This document shows, one piece after another, positions 7,098 to 15,172 of a stretch of 32,430 bases of DNA (position 1 is its first letter; every line of letters begins with the position of its first letter). The stretch comes from Alistipes sp. ZOR0009. Lineage in GTDB: Bacteria > Bacteroidota > Bacteroidia > Bacteroidales > ZOR0009. The stretch is from assembly GCF_000798815.1 (NCBI RefSeq), contig NZ_JTLD01000061.1, positions 1-32,430 on the forward strand, read 5' to 3'. The position numbers were made by a program, and so were the translations under genes. Below the pieces are notes generated by a model. It made no database searches. It had not been told where the DNA came from and saw only the letters and a program-made list of their open reading frames with translations.

Positions 7098-8594
7098 TTA
7101 GCTTAGCTTGTGCCACATACGCGATATCCAAGGCGATGCGTTGGTAACTCCAACTTCATCCTCCTCAATCTTTCTTACTTCATCGAGGTATGCCTGTAGG
7201 GCAATCATGGCGGCAGCCATCTCCTCATTCTTCTCCTGGTAAAAGGTTTGGGTTAGCTTATCCTGAACGAACGAGGTGTCGATCTTTCCTCTAACAAAGT
7301 CAGGATGTCGAAGCGTTGTTTTAAAGAACGGGATGGTGGTCTTTATCCCCTTTACGGTTGATGCGTCAAGTATTCGAATGGAGTTTTCGATGGCCTCACT
7401 ACGAGTTTTTCCGGTAATTATCAACTTGGCAATCATCGAATCGTACATCGTAGGGATAACCGTACCGGGTACAAATCCGGTATCTACCCGCAAGTTGGGA
7501 TCTTCGGGGAAGGACATCTCGTCGATAATGCCGAAGTTGGGGGCAAAGCCAGCTTGCACATCTTCTGCGTTAATGCGGAACTCTATGGCCCAACCGTTAA
7601 TGCTTAGATCGCTTTGCTTTAGCTGCAGCTTTTCTCCTGCCGCCGTCCTTATCTGCTGCTCTATTAGGTCGATGCCGCTGATGGCTTCGGTAACCGGATG
7701 CTCTACCTGTACGCGGGTGTTCATCTCGAGGAAGTAGAAGTTGTTTTGGCTGTCGAGCAGAAACTCTACAGTTCCAAGGGTGGAGTAGCCAACATACTTG
7801 CATAGCTTAATCGCCAAATCGCCCATTTGCTTGCGCAGCTTCTCGGTAAGTACAGCCGAGGGGGCCTCCTCCAGCAATTTTTGATGCTTGCGCTGGATGG
7901 AGCATTCGCGTTCAAAAAGATGAACAGCATTTCCATACTTGTCGGCGAGCACCTGTATCTCTATGTGTCGAGGATGCTCAATGTACTTTTCGATAAGCAT
8001 CGCTCCGTTATTAAACGAGCTTACGGCCTCGTTTACGGCAAGCTTATACGATGTCTCTAGCTCCTTTTCCTTGCGCACAACGCGCATTCCCTTACCACCG
8101 CCACCGGCAAGCGCCTTTAGCATTATTGGGTAGCCAATCTCGGCTGCTTGTCGCTTTGCCTCCATAAAGTTGAGGATAGCGCCTTTGCTACCTTTGATAA
8201 GGGGGATGTTGATGGTGGAGGCAAGCTCCTTGGCAACGTTTTTATTTCCCATTGCGTGGATAGACTCGTGCGATGGACCTATAAATAGGATGCCCTCATC
8301 TTCGCAGCGCTTGGCTAGCTCTGGATTCTCCGAAAGAAAGCCGTACCCGGGGTGGATGGACTCTATTTTATGCTCTTTGGCGTAGCTAATCAGCTCGTCG
8401 ATGTTTAGAAATACAGGGCCAGAGAGGTTCTCCTCGCGTACCTTAATTACCTCATCGGCAAATTTAAGGTAGTGGGCGTTGGCTTCTTGAGGAGTCTGTA
8501 GCGCATACGTCTTGATGCCCATATTTTTTGCCGTCCTCATTATGCGGATGGCAATTTCTCCTCTATTGGCAATAAGTATCGATTTTGGTAACAT
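7098..8594 (-). CDS. Biotin carboxylase subunit of an acyl-CoA carboxylase
   Basis: A 498-residue ATP-grasp enzyme that carboxylates biotin with ATP and bicarbonate. Motifs: I-L-I-A-N-R-G-E-I-A near the N-terminus, H-P-G-Y-G-F-L-S-E-N at 81-90, the glycine-rich ATP loop G-G-G-G-K-G at 164-169, and E-M-N-T-R-V-Q-V-E-H-P-V-T-E at 290-303. It is about 50 residues longer than typical AccC, with an acidic C-terminal extension, as seen in propionyl-CoA-type biotin carboxylases. It sits between the carboxyltransferase (11-bp gap) and the carrier protein (6-bp gap). Confidence 0.95.
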   Translation of the reverse strand: MLPKSILIANRGEIAIRIMRTAKNMGIKTYALQTPQEANAHYLKFADEVIKVREENLSGPVFLNIDELISYAKEHKIESIHPGYGFLSENPELAKRCEDEGILFIGPSHESIHAMGNKNVAKELASTINIPLIKGSKGAILNFMEAKRQAAEIGYPIMLKALAGGGGKGMRVVRKEKELETSYKLAVNEAVSSFNNGAMLIEKYIEHPRHIEIQVLADKYGNAVHLFERECSIQRKHQKLLEEAPSAVLTEKLRKQMGDLAIKLCKYVGYSTLGTVEFLLDSQNNFYFLEMNTRVQVEHPVTEAISGIDLIEQQIRTAAGEKLQLKQSDLSINGWAIEFRINAEDVQAGFAPNFGIIDEMSFPEDPNLRVDTGFVPGTVIPTMYDSMIAKLIITGKTRSEAIENSIRILDASTVKGIKTTIPFFKTTLRHPDFVRGKIDTSFVQDKLTQTFYQEKNEEMAAAMIALQAYLDEVRKIEEDEVGVTNASPWISRMWHKLS

Positions 8595-8605
8595 TTTACG
8601 TTGGT

Positions 8606-10147
8606 TTAAAGTGGGATGTTGCCGTGCTTACGGGGCGATTTGTCCATGTACTTGTTGCGAAGTAGGTCAAATGCCGAGATAAGCTTATCGCGGGTGATGG
8701 CCGGATCGATTACCTCGTCAATATACCCGAGCTCATCAGCAATGTAGGGGTTAGCTACCTCCTCCTTGTATTGGGCAATAAGCTGCTGCTTGAGCTGCTC
8801 TGGATTTTCAGCGCTTTCAATCTCCCTGCGGTTAAGTATCTTCACGGCACTTTCTGGTCCCATTACGGCCACCTCGGCGGTAGGCCATGCAAAGTTGAAA
8901 TCTCCTCCAATATTGATGCTGTTCATTACAATGTAGGCTCCTCCGTAAGCTTTGCGGATGATAACCGTAACTTTAGGCACCGAAGCTTCTCCAAATGCGT
9001 ATAGCAGCTTTGCTCCGTGGCGTATTAGCCCCGCATGCTCCTGCTCCGAGCCTGGTAGGAATCCAGGGACATCTTCCAGAACCAGCAGCGGAATATTGAA
9101 GGCATCGCAGAAGCGGACAAAACGCGCAGCCTTCATGGCCGAGTTCGTATCCAGCACCCCTGCTAAAACTTTAGGTTGGTTAGCCACAATACCTATCACC
9201 TGTCCATTTAGTCGGCCAAAGGCTGTGATGATGTTGGCTGCATAGAGCTCAGAAACCTCAAAAAGGCTATCCTGATCGATGATATTCTCGATAATTTCAA
9301 GCATATCGTATGGCCTGATTGATTCGTCAGGAATAATTAGGCTTAGCTTTTCTGGTTTCTCGGGGGCGTATACGGGCGAGCTGTCGAATGGCGCTAGTTC
9401 GATGTTGTTTGAGGGAAGGTAGCGTAGCAGCTTGCGTACACCCAGCAGGGTATGCTCCTCGTCGTCGTAAACAAACTGGGCAACGCCGCTTTTGCTCGCA
9501 TGTACGTCTGCTCCTCCCAGCTGCTCGAAGGTTATCTCCTCGTTGAGTACCTCCTTAACCACCTCTGGACCCGTAACGAACATCTGAGCGGTATGTCGGG
9601 TCATAAAGATGAAGTCGGTGAGGGCAGGAGAGTAAACGGCGCCACCTGCTGCTGGACCCAGAATTACGGATATTTGCGGAATGATGCCCGACGATTTTAT
9701 GTTGTTCAGAAAGATGCCTGCATATCCGGCAAGGCTTGCTATTCCTTCCTGTATTCTTGCTCCACCCGAGTCGATTAGCCCAACTATAGGATGTCCCATT
9801 TTTCGGGCCATCCCTTGCACCTTGATAATTTTTTGGGCGTGCGTGGCTCCTAGTGAGCCTCCCATAAAGTTGAAATCCTGCGCGTAGGCGAATACTTTCC
9901 GCCCATTTATCTTCCCATGACCGCAAATAAGGCCATCTCCAAATGGGGCTCCTTTTTTTGAGTTGAACGGACGGGCATAGGCGTCAAGTTCCTCGAATGT
10001 ACCCTTGTCGAAAAGGATGTCGAGGCGTTCCTTGGCCGTTAATTTCCCCTTTTTGTGCTGTTTTTGCTTGTACTGCTCGTCGTACTGCTTGTCGAGCATC
10101 TCTTTTCTGCGGACAAATCGTTCAAACGGTGTTCTATTGTCTTGCAT
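8606..10147 (-). CDS. Acyl-CoA carboxylase carboxyltransferase (propionyl-/methylmalonyl-CoA type)
   Basis: A 513-residue carboxyltransferase from the ATG at 10147; a TTG at 10168 is less likely. The two crotonase-like halves are visible: the N-terminal half has G-L-I-D-S-G-G-A-R-I-Q-E-G, the C-terminal half has V-L-E-D-V-P-G-F-L-P-G and R-K-A-Y-G-G-A-Y. It is the first gene of the operon and would transfer carboxyl between carboxybiotin and propionyl-CoA, or in the reverse direction decarboxylate methylmalonyl-CoA. In many Bacteroidota this step belongs to the succinate-propionate route, whose mutase needs B12. That fits the cobalamin riboswitch upstream of the operon. Confidence 0.93.
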   Translation of the reverse strand: MQDNRTPFERFVRRKEMLDKQYDEQYKQKQHKKGKLTAKERLDILFDKGTFEELDAYARPFNSKKGAPFGDGLICGHGKINGRKVFAYAQDFNFMGGSLGATHAQKIIKVQGMARKMGHPIVGLIDSGGARIQEGIASLAGYAGIFLNNIKSSGIIPQISVILGPAAGGAVYSPALTDFIFMTRHTAQMFVTGPEVVKEVLNEEITFEQLGGADVHASKSGVAQFVYDDEEHTLLGVRKLLRYLPSNNIELAPFDSSPVYAPEKPEKLSLIIPDESIRPYDMLEIIENIIDQDSLFEVSELYAANIITAFGRLNGQVIGIVANQPKVLAGVLDTNSAMKAARFVRFCDAFNIPLLVLEDVPGFLPGSEQEHAGLIRHGAKLLYAFGEASVPKVTVIIRKAYGGAYIVMNSINIGGDFNFAWPTAEVAVMGPESAVKILNRREIESAENPEQLKQQLIAQYKEEVANPYIADELGYIDEVIDPAITRDKLISAFDLLRNKYMDKSPRKHGNIPL

Positions 10148-10168
10148 GATCTGTAAGTTATATCTCAA

Positions 10169-10489
10169 CGATAGTTGAGCACGTTGCTTCTCTTTGTTTT
10201 ATATTCTCAGGAAGAGGGAGATATCCCTTGTCAAAAGCCATTATTCCAATAGCCTTAAACAATGCAGGAGGAGAGTTGTTTACGCCTGACAGTTTTTTTC
10301 TGATAGCGGCATTCGGCATTCCTGTCGTTGTAGGGATGCAAAACGTCTCTGCGGATGTGTGATCTTTTCGCATATTTGTCGTGCTTTGGTTGGTTATCCG
10401 ATTTGGTTGCACGACAATAGAGGATGGCAGCAATGTCTGCTGCTTTTACTTCCTTATACCCATTCGCCGTAGGCCAAAATCGGAGTTGC
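10169..10489 (-). other. Long leader between riboswitch and carboxylase operon
   Basis: About 320 bases with no recognisable gene. Two overlapping minus-strand frames are open here (one ends at 10158 and contains S-P-P-A-L-F-K-A-I-G-I-M-A-F-D-K-G-Y), but they overlap the riboswitch or lack a plausible start and match no family I know. It may be an expression platform plus leader, or the remains of a decayed gene once directly behind the riboswitch. Confidence 0.3.
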
Positions 10490-10660
10490 CTAGGCAGGTC
10501 TTCTGACTCATCCACCTTTAAAACCTTCCCATAGAGCGATCTACAGTGGTATATTTTTAAAGGCATGCGATCTTTATGCAAGATCTGGATTTACAGCAGC
10601 GGGAACTGTTGCCGGATTTCACGGCATTCCCTTTTAATCCCTTGGGTAATCCTAAGGAAC
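10490..10660 (-). ncRNA. Cobalamin riboswitch
   Basis: On the minus strand the order of conserved parts is: GGGAATGCCGTGAAATCCGG, ACAG-TTCCCGCTGCTGTAAA, a variable hairpin, CCACTG, TGGGAAGG, GATGAGTCAGAAG and GACCTGCC. The last two form the B12 box (about 10493-10513). This matches the cobalamin riboswitch consensus throughout. It reads toward the carboxylase operon, whose first gene starts about 345 bases downstream. Ligand binding normally lowers expression; whether that holds here is not visible from sequence. Confidence 0.93.
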
Positions 10661-10670
10661 CTAAGCGGCG

Positions 10671-10701
10671 CAAATATTGTCTTTTTTTGAAGAAATTACA
10701 A
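10671..10701 (-). promoter_or_regulatory. Candidate promoter of the riboswitch transcript
   Basis: On the minus strand CTTG (ending at 10699) is followed after 20 bases by AATATTTG (10671-10678). This fits a Bacteroidota -33/-7 pair with one mismatch in TAnnTTTG, a few tens of bases before the conserved riboswitch core. Confidence 0.4.
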
Positions 10702-10715
10702 GTCGTGATGCCGAA

Positions 10716-11339
10716 TTAAAGCTGCTTCGACTGGTCGAACTGCACTCGAGGTAGTGAAAACTTGTACTTTATGGATATTACTCTAATGGCAATAATTATA
10801 AGTATTGTAACAATCTGGTTTGTCTCGATAGGGATTCCTGTGCGCTGTAGGCCTAGGTAGGCGATGGCGCCAACAAGGCAGGCGGTTGCGTAAATTTCCT
10901 TTTTAAAGATTAGCGGCACCTCGTTGTTGAGGGTGTCGCGAATAACTCCTCCTGCTACGGCGGTTAGTATTCCCATAATGATGGCTACAGGCGTGTTGAT
11001 GCCGTTAGATAGCGCTTTCTCTACCCCAATAATGGTGAATACTCCAATACCTATCGTGTCGAATAGGAATAGCGTTTTGCGGAAGCGGAATACCTGCTCC
11101 TTTATTAGGAATGTTATGGCTACAGCTAGTAAAATTACGTAGATGTAGTCCATCGAGGTGGTCCAGCTTACGGGATGTATGCCAATCATCATATCACGAA
11201 GCGTTCCTCCTCCGATTGCTGTGACGAATCCGATAAATGCAGCACCAAAAAGGTCGAGACGTTTTTGACCTGCAGCAATGGTTCCGCTGATGGCAAATAC
11301 GAATGTTCCGATTAAATCGAGTAGGTAGAAAAAGTTCAT
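10716..11339 (-). CDS. TRIC-type cation channel family protein (UPF0126, YicG-like)
   Basis: A 207-residue membrane protein with seven hydrophobic segments. It has the duplicated half-sequence typical of bacterial TRIC-like proteins: G-G-G-T-L-R-D in the first half and G-G-V-I-R-D in the second, each following a G-F-V-T-A or G-I-L-T-A helix. I use the ATG at 11339 because it begins directly with a membrane helix; an upstream start at 11414 would add 25 unrelated polar residues. Family members are monovalent-cation channels or carriers of uncertain physiological role. It appears to be a single-gene unit. Confidence 0.88.
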   Translation of the reverse strand: MNFFYLLDLIGTFVFAISGTIAAGQKRLDLFGAAFIGFVTAIGGGTLRDMMIGIHPVSWTTSMDYIYVILLAVAITFLIKEQVFRFRKTLFLFDTIGIGVFTIIGVEKALSNGINTPVAIIMGILTAVAGGVIRDTLNNEVPLIFKKEIYATACLVGAIAYLGLQRTGIPIETNQIVTILIIIAIRVISIKYKFSLPRVQFDQSKQL

Positions 11340-11494
11340 GATGGTTGAATTGAAGTGCAAATATAGGTTTATTCTATTTTGCGTTTTTGTGTAATTAAGC
11401 AATGCTCTTGCCAAAATGTTGATTGCTAGCCGCTGTTGGTGTGCGGTAGGTAGAATTCTTTGCTTAAATTAAAAGAATAAACAGTACTTAACGC

Positions 11495-12289
11495 TTACAA
11501 GGGGCGCTTTTTCTCGGTAAGGTACTTCCAGAAGCGTTTCGGCATAAAGTTTTGCTGCAGCTTCATGTTCTTGCGTTCCTTTATGGCTATCTGCTTAAAA
11601 AAGACCTGCCACAACCGCTGGTACTCAACCTCGCTTTCGGCGACAACCTCAGCCGATAGCCTCCCGGTTTCGGCGCTGAAGGTAGGCTCGTCTATGGTGA
11701 TAAGGGCAACATCTTTCCCATCGAAATGGGCTCCGTAGCTGCGTGCCGTATCGTAAATCACCCAAGGTTGGTCGGAAAATCGATCCTTAAAGTGCGATAC
11801 TATTATTTTTAGCACGTCGTACTGTGGCGCTATGGGGGCAAAGTAGGTGCCGTCTTTAGCCTGCTCGAAGCGGATAAACATGAGCATCCGATGCGCCTCG
11901 CGGGTTACCTTGCGCTGCATCTGTCTTACGCGAAGAACGTACCCTTCACCCATCATTCCCGATACATCGCGCTTCACCCTAAAAAGCAGCTGTAGGTAGC
12001 GCAGGATATCCGTATCTACCTGAGGTGCGCACGAGGTGTGCGCGTGGTACAGCATGTCGGCTGTAGCCATGCCCCCGTAGCTGCAGATGCCGTTGAGTAC
12101 GCGCTCGCTTTTGTAGCTCTCTGCGGTAAGGTTTACCTGGTTGCCGAATAGTACCGATTGCCGATCGGAGGTGATGCACGAAACGGCCAGCTTCTGGTCG
12201 TAAATGTCGAAGATGGCGGAAAGTAGCCCTTCGAAGGTGCCATCGTACACGACAATCGTTTCGTTTTTGGAGCTGTTTTGTGGGAGCAT
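11495..12289 (-). CDS. TIGR03915-like putative DNA metabolism protein
   Basis: A 264-residue protein beginning with a short N-terminus and V-Y-D-G-T-F-E-G-L-L-S-A-I-F-D-I-Y, the characteristic opening of the TIGR03915 family. The middle has R-E-A-H-R-M-L-M-F-I-R-F and the end K-N-M-K-L-Q-Q-N-F-M-P-K-R-F-W-K-Y-L-T-E, also typical. The family is found next to the TIGR03916 radical SAM protein, as here (rSAM gene 135 bp upstream on the same strand), and is presumed to act in DNA repair or modification. The exact chemistry is unknown. Confidence 0.85.
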   Translation of the reverse strand: MLPQNSSKNETIVVYDGTFEGLLSAIFDIYDQKLAVSCITSDRQSVLFGNQVNLTAESYKSERVLNGICSYGGMATADMLYHAHTSCAPQVDTDILRYLQLLFRVKRDVSGMMGEGYVLRVRQMQRKVTREAHRMLMFIRFEQAKDGTYFAPIAPQYDVLKIIVSHFKDRFSDQPWVIYDTARSYGAHFDGKDVALITIDEPTFSAETGRLSAEVVAESEVEYQRLWQVFFKQIAIKERKNMKLQQNFMPKRFWKYLTEKKRPL

Positions 12290-12328
12290 GGGGCGTATTG
12301 GATGGTATGTGCTGCGCTTTAAGGGAGT

Positions 12329-12375
12329 AAGGAGGCCAGAAGCGTAAGTTTCGCGTCTTAGCTGCTGGCCTCCTT
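12329..12375. repeat. Stem-loop between the two DNA-metabolism genes
   Basis: AAGGAGGCCAG at 12329-12339 pairs with CTGGCCTCCTT at 12365-12375, an 11-bp perfect stem around a 25-nt loop. No T-run follows on the minus strand, so it is not a standard terminator. It could attenuate or stabilise the downstream part of a shared transcript. Confidence 0.5.
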
Positions 12376-12424
12376 TGTCAATCAGAGAGAAATAAGGGTT
12401 TTATCATGTAAAGGGGTATTCCCT

Positions 12425-13666
12425 TTAAAATAGCGTTAGCTGTAGCGGTTTGGCCACCGCTGCATCGTGTATAATCAGCGACTTTAGCGTGTCGGGCTGG
12501 TAGTCTGTCAGAATGGTGGACGTAGGCAGCTCGTTGCAGGTGATAAAGTACTTGGCACGGCGCATCACCACCCCAATTTTCTTCAGGTTGTCGCTGTTGA
12601 GGCGGCGGTAGCGGCGCGCCTCGACGATCATTTTTGCCGAGCGCACCCCGATTCCCGGAACTCGAAGCAGCATCTCGTAGTCTGCCGTGTTGACGTCGAT
12701 GGGGAAGATTTCGGGGTGGCGCAGGGCGTAGGCTGCTTTTGGGTCTATATCTAAGTCAAGGTTTGGGCTTCCCGCATCCACCAGCTCGTCAACATTAAAA
12801 TGGTAGAAGCGCAGCAGCCAGTCGGCCTGGTAAAGCCGGTTCTCCCGCTTCAAGGGCGGTGCGGTAGCTGCTGGTAGCCGCTTATCGTACTCGTTGGTGG
12901 GCAGGTATCCCGAGTAGTACACGCGCTTCAGCTTGGCCCCCGTGTAAAGTCCAGAGGCTAGGTGAAGGATGTCGGAGTCGGTCTCGCTGGTGGCGCCAAC
13001 TATCATTTGGGTGCTCTGTCCGCCTGGCGTATAGGTTGGTGCCGATCGAAAAAGGCGGCGCTCATCCTTGCTGGCAATAATCTTATCCTTAATGTACAGC
13101 ATCGGGTGGATGATGCTCGCATGATCCTTCTCGGGGGCGAGATATTTCAGCCCGTTATCGGTGGGGATCTCGATGTTTACGCTCATACGGTCGGCAAAAA
13201 GGCCAGCCTCGTTAAGCAGCTCGGGCGATGCGCCCGGTATGGCCTTTATATGGATATATCCGTTAAACTTATGGTCGGTGCGCAGCTTGCGCGCGATGCT
13301 AACCAGGCGCTCCATGGTATGATCGGGAGATACTACCACGCCAGAGCTGAGGAATAACCCCTCTATATAGTTACGACGGTAGAAGTTGATGGTGATATCC
13401 ACCAGCTCGTCCACCGAGAAGCTGGCTCGGGGCACGTCGTTCGAGCGGCGGTTGATGCAGTACGCGCAGTCGTATATGCATTGGTTGGTGTATAGCACCT
13501 TAAGCAGCGAAATGCACCGCCCATCGTCGGCAAAGCTGTGGCAGATGCCGGCGTTCATGGCGTTGCCTAGGCCGCCCTTGTTCTTGCGCTTGCTTCCGCT
13601 GCTCGAGCACGACACGTCGTACTTGGCAGCATTCGCCAAAATGCTTATTTTATTAGCCAAATCCAT
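12425..13666 (-). CDS. TIGR03916-like radical SAM protein, putative DNA modification/repair
   Basis: A 413-residue protein. The radical SAM cluster motif C-x3-C-x2-C (Cys63, Cys67, Cys70 in Q-C-I-Y-D-C-A-Y-C) binds the 4Fe-4S cluster that cleaves S-adenosylmethionine. Near the C-terminus D-V-N-T-A-x-x-x-x-L-L-R-V-P-G-I-G-x-x-S-A (about residues 335-355) is a helix-hairpin-helix DNA-binding motif. The N-terminal D-L-A-N-K-I-S-I-L-A-N-A-A-K-Y-D matches the TIGR03916 family start. It is co-directional with the TIGR03915-like gene and divergent from an S24-type repressor, with repeated TGCTAA sites between. Confidence 0.92.
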   Translation of the reverse strand: MDLANKISILANAAKYDVSCSSSGSKRKNKGGLGNAMNAGICHSFADDGRCISLLKVLYTNQCIYDCAYCINRRSNDVPRASFSVDELVDITINFYRRNYIEGLFLSSGVVVSPDHTMERLVSIARKLRTDHKFNGYIHIKAIPGASPELLNEAGLFADRMSVNIEIPTDNGLKYLAPEKDHASIIHPMLYIKDKIIASKDERRLFRSAPTYTPGGQSTQMIVGATSETDSDILHLASGLYTGAKLKRVYYSGYLPTNEYDKRLPAATAPPLKRENRLYQADWLLRFYHFNVDELVDAGSPNLDLDIDPKAAYALRHPEIFPIDVNTADYEMLLRVPGIGVRSAKMIVEARRYRRLNSDNLKKIGVVMRRAKYFITCNELPTSTILTDYQPDTLKSLIIHDAAVAKPLQLTLF

Positions 13667-13682
13667 AGCTGTGTTTTTAAAA

Positions 13683-13699
13683 TGCTAATAATATTGGCA
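13683..13699. promoter_or_regulatory. Candidate operator 1 (TGCTAA-N5-TTGGCA)
   Basis: The 17-bp imperfect palindrome TGCTAATAATATTGGCA lies 17 bp upstream of the radical SAM gene start. The same arms with the same 5-bp spacer recur at 13735-13751. The likely ligand is the divergently encoded XRE/S24 repressor; this is inference. Confidence 0.5.
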
Positions 13700-13734
13700 A
13701 ATGTAACGCTATTTTCGATATTTACTAAAGAAAA

Positions 13735-13751
13735 TGCTAAAAAATTTGGCA
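13735..13751. promoter_or_regulatory. Candidate operator 2 (TGCTAA-N5-TTGGCA)
   Basis: TGCTAAAAAATTTGGCA has the same arms and spacing as the site at 13683, 52 bp away. A third half-site pair, TGCTAA at 13755 and TTAGCG at 13773, follows. All lie in the 152-bp divergent intergenic region. Confidence 0.5.
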
Positions 13752-13818
13752 GGATGCTAAGATTGTTGTTATTTAGCGAAAAGATTTTTTAGTCGCTATA
13801 CGTAAAACGCTCATTGCT

Positions 13819-14628
13819 ATGAAAATTGAGGAGTGCTTTGCTTCGAATTTGAGGTTTTTGCGCAAAAAGCATAACCTTACACAGGACGAGCTGGCTACGC
13901 GCATCGGCGCCAACCGTTCGGTTATTGGTTCGTACGAGGAGGGGAGGGCAACCCCCAAGTTAGGCGCCATTATGCAGCTATCGGCCCTATTTCGGGTTCG
14001 GATCGACGAGCTGGTGTCGGTTGATTTAAGCGTAACCCCCGATGATTTGCTCAAATCCTTTCGTCCGCGCATGCAGGGAACCGAGCTACGCGTGCTAACC
14101 ACCGTTGTTAACGACCAAAATAGGGAGCAGGTGACGCTGGTGCCCGTACAGGCCTCGGCTGGGTACCTCGATGGCTACGCCGACCTCGAGTTTGTGGAGC
14201 AGCTACCCGCCTTTCAGCTGCCGGTAGCCGAGATGAGCGCCGAACGTACCTACCGCATGTTCCAAATAAAGGGAGACAGCATGCTTCCCATCCCTTCGGG
14301 GGCGTATATCGTTAGCGAGTACGTCGATAACTGGCTAAGCATCCGCGATGGGCAAACCTACGTGGTGCTAACCCAAACCGAGGGCGTGGTGTTTAAGCGT
14401 CTTTACAGCAATGTCGACGAGGATGGGACCTTCCTCTTTGTTTCCGACAACCCGCTATACGATCCCTACACGGTAAAGGTTGACGATATCGTGGAGGTGT
14501 GGAAGGCTAAGGGCGTTCTCTCCTTCTCGTTGGATAATGCCGTTAGCGAGGAGATGAGCAGCCTTAAGGCGCAAATAGCCAAGCTTACGGCCGATGTGGA
14601 GAAGCTAAAAGGAAGCCTGCCCGCGTAG
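13819..14628 (+). CDS. XRE-family repressor with S24 (LexA-like) domain
   Basis: A 269-residue regulator. Residues 8-65 form an XRE helix-turn-helix (L-T-Q-D-E-L-A and S-V-I-G-S-Y-E-E-G-R). Residues 110-235 form an S24 peptidase-like domain with catalytic Ser154 in K-G-D-S-M-L-P and Lys193 in V-F-K-R-L. An Ala-Gly at 114-115 (Q-A-S-A-G-Y-L) is a plausible self-cleavage site. The last 25 residues look like a coiled coil. It is divergent from the radical SAM DNA-metabolism gene and separated from it by repeated palindromes, so it probably controls that gene and itself, in a damage-responsive way if it self-cleaves. It ends before a strong terminator. Confidence 0.9.
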   Translation: MKIEECFASNLRFLRKKHNLTQDELATRIGANRSVIGSYEEGRATPKLGAIMQLSALFRVRIDELVSVDLSVTPDDLLKSFRPRMQGTELRVLTTVVNDQNREQVTLVPVQASAGYLDGYADLEFVEQLPAFQLPVAEMSAERTYRMFQIKGDSMLPIPSGAYIVSEYVDNWLSIRDGQTYVVLTQTEGVVFKRLYSNVDEDGTFLFVSDNPLYDPYTVKVDDIVEVWKAKGVLSFSLDNAVSEEMSSLKAQIAKLTADVEKLKGSLPA

Positions 14629-14652
14629 CGCGCGCTACGCACAGCAGCGGGC

Positions 14653-14692
14653 AAAAAAGCCGCCAGGAGCATGGCTTTGGGGCGGCTTTTTG
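14653..14692 (+). terminator. Terminator after the S24 repressor gene
   Basis: AAAAAGCCGCC at 14654-14664 pairs with GGCGGCTTTTT at 14681-14691 around a 16-nt loop, with the T-tract built into the stem end. Confidence 0.85.
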
Positions 14693-14839
14693 CTCTTGAG
14701 CTAGAAGGACAACCTGCTTGAGCCTGCTTTTTGTTGCCTGTAAAAGGCTTTTTTGCTTTTTTTGTACGAAATTTGATATTAAATGCGGTTGATTTCTAGT
14801 ATTGTGCAATAAAAAAAGAGGTTGGTGCAAAAATATTTC

Positions 14840-14870
14840 TTGCAACAACAAAAAAATAGGTTCATCTTTG
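14840..14870 (+). promoter_or_regulatory. Candidate tRNA-Trp promoter
   Basis: TTG at 14840-14842 and CATCTTTG at 14863-14870 are separated by 20 bases, close to the Bacteroidota -33/-7 pattern. They lie about 18 bases before the tRNA 5' end. Confidence 0.4.
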
Positions 14871-14887
14871 CACCGCTTCTGAGAAAC

Positions 14888-14960
14888 ACGGGTGTAGCTC
14901 AGTTGGTAGAGCATCGGTCTCCAAAACCGAGTGTCGGGCGTTCGAGTCGCTCCTCCCGTG
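14888..14960 (+). tRNA. tRNA-Trp (anticodon CCA)
   Basis: Cloverleaf of 73 nt: acceptor ACGGGTG/CTCCCGT with one T-T mismatch at the sixth pair, D arm GCTC...GAGC with AGTTGGTA loop, anticodon arm TCGGT-CTCCAAA-ACCGA, variable loop GTGTC, T arm GGGCG-TTCGAGT-CGCTC, discriminator G. CCA is not encoded. It is followed at once by a terminator, so it is a monocistronic tRNA; secE and nusG, which often follow tRNA-Trp in bacteria, are not here. Confidence 0.95.
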
Positions 14961-14961
14961 C

Positions 14962-14992
14962 AAAAAGCCTTATCGAAAGATAGGGCTTTTTT
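14962..14992 (+). terminator. Terminator after tRNA-Trp
   Basis: AAAAAGCCTTATC-GAAA-GATAGGGCTTTTT forms a 13-bp stem with one G-T pair and a GAAA loop, beginning two bases after the tRNA. Confidence 0.88.
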
Positions 14993-15172
14993 GTTTTGAG
15001 CCTATCCTGTATACTCCCCACTTATATAAAGATTCTGGCCGTGTTTGTGTTGTCTTAATGCTGTCCCTTTATAGTATTTTAATTTCATACCTGTTTCTAT
15101 ACCTTCTGCACTATTTTAAAAACATTTTAGCGTAAGTAGCTGTTACTATTGCCAAAACCAGCTATTTACAAA

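Noticed and set aside
9555-9926. 123-residue frame inside the carboxyltransferase gene
   Set aside because: It lies on the same strand in another frame of a strongly conserved gene; a shadow.
10158-10581. Minus-strand frames of 91 and 108 residues
   Set aside because: One spans the cobalamin riboswitch and the other has no plausible start or family; better explained as leader sequence.
12329-12375. Rho-independent terminator between the radical SAM and TIGR03915-like genes
   Set aside because: The stem is strong, but no T-run follows on the coding strand, so only a stem-loop is reported.
14585-14914. Minus-strand frame across the terminator and tRNA-Trp
   Set aside because: It overlaps a confident tRNA and terminator and has no recognisable sequence.
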